64,000 nucleotides of DNA from Spirosoma luteum DSM 19990 (lineage in GTDB: Bacteria; Bacteroidota; Bacteroidia; Cytophagales; Spirosomataceae), in the NCBI RefSeq assembly GCF_000374065.1, contig NZ_KB893255.1:1-64000 (forward strand). The letters are read 5' to 3'. Of this stretch, positions 60,498-64,000 are shown piece after piece. Below the pieces are notes generated by a model. It was not told the origin of the DNA, made no database searches, and was given only the letters and a program-made list of their open reading frames with translations. The position numbers and the translations under genes were made by a program. The first letter of the stretch is position 1. Each line of letters opens with the position of its first letter.

Positions 60498-61832
60498 TTA
60501 AGCTTCTATTAGGAACTCGTCGTGCTGACTAACGTCCAGCCCTTCTTTCTCATCCTCTTCGCTCACACGCAGGGGCAGGATAAGATCGGTTACTTTCAAC
60601 AGCGCATAAGACATGATGAACGCGAAGGCCGACACGCCTACCAGTGCAATCAGGTGGGTAATAAACAGACCCGTTTCGCCGAAAGCCAGTCCCTCAACGG
60701 CTACGCCTGAGTTGACCGCTTTGGTAGCAAAAATACCCGTCATCACCATACCTACCATACCGCCAACACCGTGGCAGGGGAATACATCCAGGGTATCGTC
60801 AAGCGTTGATTTAGAACGCAGGTGTGCTACGTAGTTGGATACGATACCGCCCACTACACCAATGAAAATGGCCGATGGAATCGTTACAAAACCAGCCGCT
60901 GGTGTGATGGCTACCAGACCCACTACCGCGCCGATACAGAAGCCCAGTGCCGATACTTTTTTGCCTTTGGCAGCATCGAACAATACCCAGGCCAGACCCG
61001 CAGCGGCAGCCGCCGTGTTGGTAGTAGCAAAAGCCGAAGCAGCCAGGGTAGAAGCACCAACCGCAGAACCAGCGTTGAAGCCGAACCATCCGAACCACAG
61101 CAAACCCGTACCCAGCAGCACAAAAGGAATGTTGGCCGGTGGGAAATGGCTGGCTTCCATGTGCGATTTCCGACGCTTCAGATACAGTGCACCGGCCAGG
61201 GCAGCCCAACCTGCCGACATGTGAACCACCGTTCCACCCGCAAAGTCAAGCACACCTAATTTGAACAGAATACCTTCCGGATGCCAGGTCATGTGTGCCA
61301 GCGGAGCGTAAACAAACAGGCTGAACAGGATCATGAACAGCACATACGACCGAAAGTTAACCCGCTCGGCCATTGATCCTGTAACAAGAGCCGGCGTGAT
61401 AACGGCAAACTTGAGTTGGAAGAAAGCAAACACTACCAGAGGAATCGTTGAGGCCAGCGACCAGGGCTTGCCATCCAGTACGCCTTTGAACATGAAGTGG
61501 TCCATTGGGTTTCCCACAAATCCGCCGATGGACGTACCAAAAGCCAGACTGAAGCCAACCACTACCCAAAGAATACTGATTACACCCATCGCTACAAAGC
61601 TTTGCAGCATGGTTGAGATCACATTCTTGTTGTTAACCATACCACCGTAGAAATACGCCAGACCCGGCGTCATCAGCAGGACAAGTGCCGTTGCTACCAG
61701 CATCCAGGCGGTATCACCTGAGTCGATACCTTCCGTAACGATTTGCGTAGGAACGCCATTGAAACCGGGAATCACGCCAAGCACGGCGACAGCACCCAGC
61801 AGAATTAGGGGAACGTAATTGGGCTTTTGCAT
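60498..61832 (-). CDS. amt: ammonium transporter
   Basis: A 444-residue Amt/MEP protein with about 11 to 12 helices. MTPGLAYFYGGMVNNKNVISTM near residues 54-75, DFAGGTVVHMSAGWAAL with the first pore His, and FPCHGVGGMVGMVMTGIF with the second are all present. It conducts ammonium or ammonia into the cell. Its gene is 57 nt downstream of a porin gene on the same strand, which suggests a joint operon. No glnK gene is seen. Confidence 0.96.
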   Translation of the reverse strand: MQKPNYVPLILLGAVAVLGVIPGFNGVPTQIVTEGIDSGDTAWMLVATALVLLMTPGLAYFYGGMVNNKNVISTMLQSFVAMGVISILWVVVGFSLAFGTSIGGFVGNPMDHFMFKGVLDGKPWSLASTIPLVVFAFFQLKFAVITPALVTGSMAERVNFRSYVLFMILFSLFVYAPLAHMTWHPEGILFKLGVLDFAGGTVVHMSAGWAALAGALYLKRRKSHMEASHFPPANIPFVLLGTGLLWFGWFGFNAGSAVGASTLAASAFATTNTAAAAAGLAWVLFDAAKGKKVSALGFCIGAVVGLVAITPAAGFVTIPSAIFIGVVGGIVSNYVAHLRSKSTLDDTLDVFPCHGVGGMVGMVMTGIFATKAVNSGVAVEGLAFGETGLFITHLIALVGVSAFAFIMSYALLKVTDLILPLRVSEEDEKEGLDVSQHDEFLIEA

Positions 61833-61889
61833 ACTGATCGAGGGAATTTTTGTTGTACTGATAAATATTTAGGGTAAGAAAACGGTGTA

Positions 61890-63047
61890 TTAGAACTTGA
61901 AGATAGCCGCCATACCCAGGGTAGCCTGAGAGGTGGTAAGCGAGCCATCGTTTTTCTCAAACTTATTGGCCGAGTACGAATCAACCCGGAACTCCGGCTT
62001 GAACAGTATGTGTCCGTCTGCCGCGTTGATATTACCCGTAATCGTAATGGACGTTACGCTGGCACCATTCCCGTCGGCATCCGTAATAGCCCGTACTCCA
62101 TTCTTATTGTCGAAAGTTTCGACGCGGGCACCCATGCCGAACTTGTCCGTAAAGGCGTAATTCGAATAAACGGCCACACCACTCCAGCTTTTAGTGGTCA
62201 ATGGACCACCGGCACCCTGGTAATCCCCTTTTTGCGAACCCGCAGCGGCATTCAGTCCCAGAAAAAATTTCGGCGTAACCTGGTAGGTTGTGGTCAGGTC
62301 ATACAACTGATACCGGGCCATGTTGGCCGGTACCACAACGGTTTCGGGGGTTGGAACCGGCGCAGACCCTTCGTTCGATATGATACCGTTCAGATAAACG
62401 CTCCAGTTAGCAACCGGCGAGAAGAAAAACTGTCCAATCAGGCCCTTCTTTTTATTATTGTCATACAGGTTGTCAACATTATTCACTAAACCCAGCATCA
62501 GCGAAGCCCGATCACTAAAGGCGTACTGCGCTTTCAGACCGATGTGATAGAAGGGTCCGTTGTTGAATAAATTGGAAAGTGAGTAGTTGTAATTGACGGG
62601 TGCGTCGATTACTTCGTACCCGATGTGCGTGCCAAACTGCCCCGCCGTGAATGATAGTTTGGGCGTCGCTTTAAACACGATATACGCCTGCTTGATGGCC
62701 AAAGCCGTAGAGCCGGGTCCGAGCGGTCCAATATTGTTACCGTAATTTCCAAGATCACTGTTAGGACCAAATGTCAGGTCCATTACCGCGTCTACCTTAT
62801 CGGCGGTATACATGGCTTTGGCCTGTATCAGCCCAATACCAAACATACCCGACCGTTGGTCGAATGCCCGTGCGGGACCACCTAATCCTAAATTTGACTG
62901 ACTTTGTGGATTGTTGAAATTACTGAAATAGTAAGTATCCATGTAACCGGAGAAGGTGAATTTTCCGGGAGTGGCTGTCGTACTATCCTGGGATCGAGCG
63001 GTAAAAGTCAAAAACAAAGAAGTGATAAGTAAAAGTACTTTTTTCAT
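61890..63047 (-). CDS. outer membrane beta-barrel porin (BBP2-like)
   Basis: A 385-residue protein with a signal peptide (MKKVLLLITSLFLTFTARSQ) and many amphipathic strands. FSGYMDTYYFSNFNNPQ, IKQAYIVFKATPKLSFTAGQFGTHIGYEV, NYNYSLSNLFNNGPFYHIGLKA and the final aromatic ending MAAIFKF are typical of the putative beta-barrel porin 2 family. It probably lets small solutes pass the outer membrane. Its position directly before amt suggests a role in nitrogen supply. Confidence 0.9.
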   Translation of the reverse strand: MKKVLLLITSLFLTFTARSQDSTTATPGKFTFSGYMDTYYFSNFNNPQSQSNLGLGGPARAFDQRSGMFGIGLIQAKAMYTADKVDAVMDLTFGPNSDLGNYGNNIGPLGPGSTALAIKQAYIVFKATPKLSFTAGQFGTHIGYEVIDAPVNYNYSLSNLFNNGPFYHIGLKAQYAFSDRASLMLGLVNNVDNLYDNNKKKGLIGQFFFSPVANWSVYLNGIISNEGSAPVPTPETVVVPANMARYQLYDLTTTYQVTPKFFLGLNAAAGSQKGDYQGAGGPLTTKSWSGVAVYSNYAFTDKFGMGARVETFDNKNGVRAITDADGNGASVTSITITGNINAADGHILFKPEFRVDSYSANKFEKNDGSLTTSQATLGMAAIFKF

Positions 63048-63336
63048 ATTGTTTATTTGGTTTTACGTGCAATGATTACTAGGTGAATTACGCAACAAAT
63101 TTTGTTCAAAAAATTATTACACGCAATAGGTAGCTATAAATAACTATGCTTTTATCTAAATAAACGGTCATTTTGTTAGAATTCTACTATATTATCAACT
63201 ATAAATACCTAACTTTTTAAAGTTATACCTATTTTATTATATTTTGCTTATTGACCTATATGCCAAATATTATTCACCTTAGTAGAGAATGCTTTTAGCC
63301 AAAATTGACCTTGTTTTTGGTTCTGATATGGTTAAA
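63048..63336. other. AT-rich upstream region of the porin-amt operon
   Basis: Bases 63100-63300 are markedly AT-rich, with many TATA- and TTTA-like strings. No gene is present. The region must carry the porin promoter, but I cannot fix the elements. A nitrogen-responsive site would be expected; none is recognised. Confidence 0.45.
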
Positions 63337-63341
63337 ATGCA

Positions 63342-63375
63342 ATAAGGCCCAACCAGCGAACTGGTTGGGCCTTAT
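63342..63375 (-). terminator. terminator of ferredoxin gene
   Basis: ATAAGGCCCAACCAG (63342-63356) and CTGGTTGGGCCTTAT (63361-63375) form a perfect 15-bp stem with loop CGAA. It lies 23 nt beyond the ferredoxin stop. A TTTT string follows on the minus strand. Confidence 0.85.
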
Positions 63376-63398
63376 GCCTGATTTTGTATTATAATAAG

Positions 63399-63761
<363 letters not shown>

Positions 63762-63882
63762 TTATGTAAGCTAAATGTATATCTTTCAGAATTGTACCAC
63801 AAATATAACTATTTAAAGGTCGGGCGCAAACTAATATTTAATTACATTAGTTGATGGTGTATTCCATTTGCTTATCCAATTC

Positions 63883-64000
63883 ATGCTTTTATCAGAACGT
63901 CTGCAAACGTTTGTAGCCCTGGGCAACTTTCTCCGCTCTCCCGGCGCACAGCCCGAAATTCAGGAAATTGCCCGACTGGCCCACCACAGGAATAACTGGT
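63883..64000 (+). CDS. start of acyl-CoA reductase (LuxC family), cut by window edge
   Basis: The ATG at 63883 opens a frame that is uninterrupted to the edge (39 residues): LLSERLQTFVALGNFLRSP and later ARLAHHRNNW. The start, and the NNW near residue 38, resemble the N-terminus of the LuxC-like acyl-CoA reductases found next to this ferredoxin in Bacteroidota. The assignment rests on a short fragment and gene context. Confidence 0.6.
   Translation, partial: MLLSERLQTFVALGNFLRSPGAQPEIQEIARLAHHRNNW

Overview
The window (about 53% GC by eye) looks like the chromosome of a Cytophagales bacterium, most likely Spirosoma or a close relative in Bacteroidota. The evidence is several LytTR two-component pairs, Tat-exported Gfo/Idh/MocA oxidoreductases, a type A-sorting-domain-like secreted protein, the phylum-typical pairing of panC with a half-length starch-synthase-like protein, a 7Fe/8Fe ferredoxin divergent from an acyl-CoA reductase, start codons without obvious Shine-Dalgarno sequences, and intergenic palindromes of kinds common in this group. 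This placement is inferred from gene content; no database search was possible.

Layout. 1-5.1 kb: a large secreted multimodular GH10 xylanase (C-terminus outside the window) and a 5-dehydro-4-deoxyglucarate dehydratase. 5.1-14.0 kb: small secreted proteins, a LytS/LytTR pair, a DUF2147 protein, an aromatic-acid-type MFS carrier, an esterase, and a TetR - DsbA-like - nitroreductase unit with two matching operator-like sites. 14.1-20.1 kb: an accessory island made of a type III restriction-modification system (mod-res) bracketed by clusters of REP-like palindromes, next to a REP-associated tyrosine transposase (RAYT) and a perfect 40-bp inverted repeat. 20.1-31.1 kb: carbohydrate and organic-acid genes (FucP-type permease, KduD, GH3, DctA), a thioesterase, DUF2147, an FMO-like oxidase, CsbD, and a Tat oxidoreductase with a sugar isomerase-like TIM barrel. 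31.4-38.0 kb: a probable six-gene unit, TolC - HlyD/MacA lipoprotein - MacB/FtsX permease - ABC ATPase - LytS kinase - LytTR regulator. 38.0-48.9 kb: P1 peptidase, glmS, starch-synthase-like half protein, panC, a double M16 protease, a Gfo/Idh dehydrogenase and an S41 protease. 49.2-60.3 kb: di-heme peroxidase, second Tat Gfo/Idh protein, DUF4143 ATPase, and a cluster of two TIGR04282/TIGR04283-type transferases, purine nucleoside phosphorylase, HMG-CoA reductase, GT2 and a GT-C membrane glycosyltransferase. 60.5-64 kb: porin-amt operon, ferredoxin and the start of a LuxC-type acyl-CoA reductase.

The most unusual theme is palindromic DNA. There is (i) a modular REP family associated with the RAYT, in which a recurring 15-nt GC-rich block sits at the same point of the palindrome in either arm, and (ii) a set of mostly unrelated inverted repeats that fill the gaps between co-directional genes. 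Several of these begin inside the last codons or stop codon of the upstream gene and end 4-15 nt before the next ATG. No tRNA, rRNA, CRISPR array or complete IS element was recognised.
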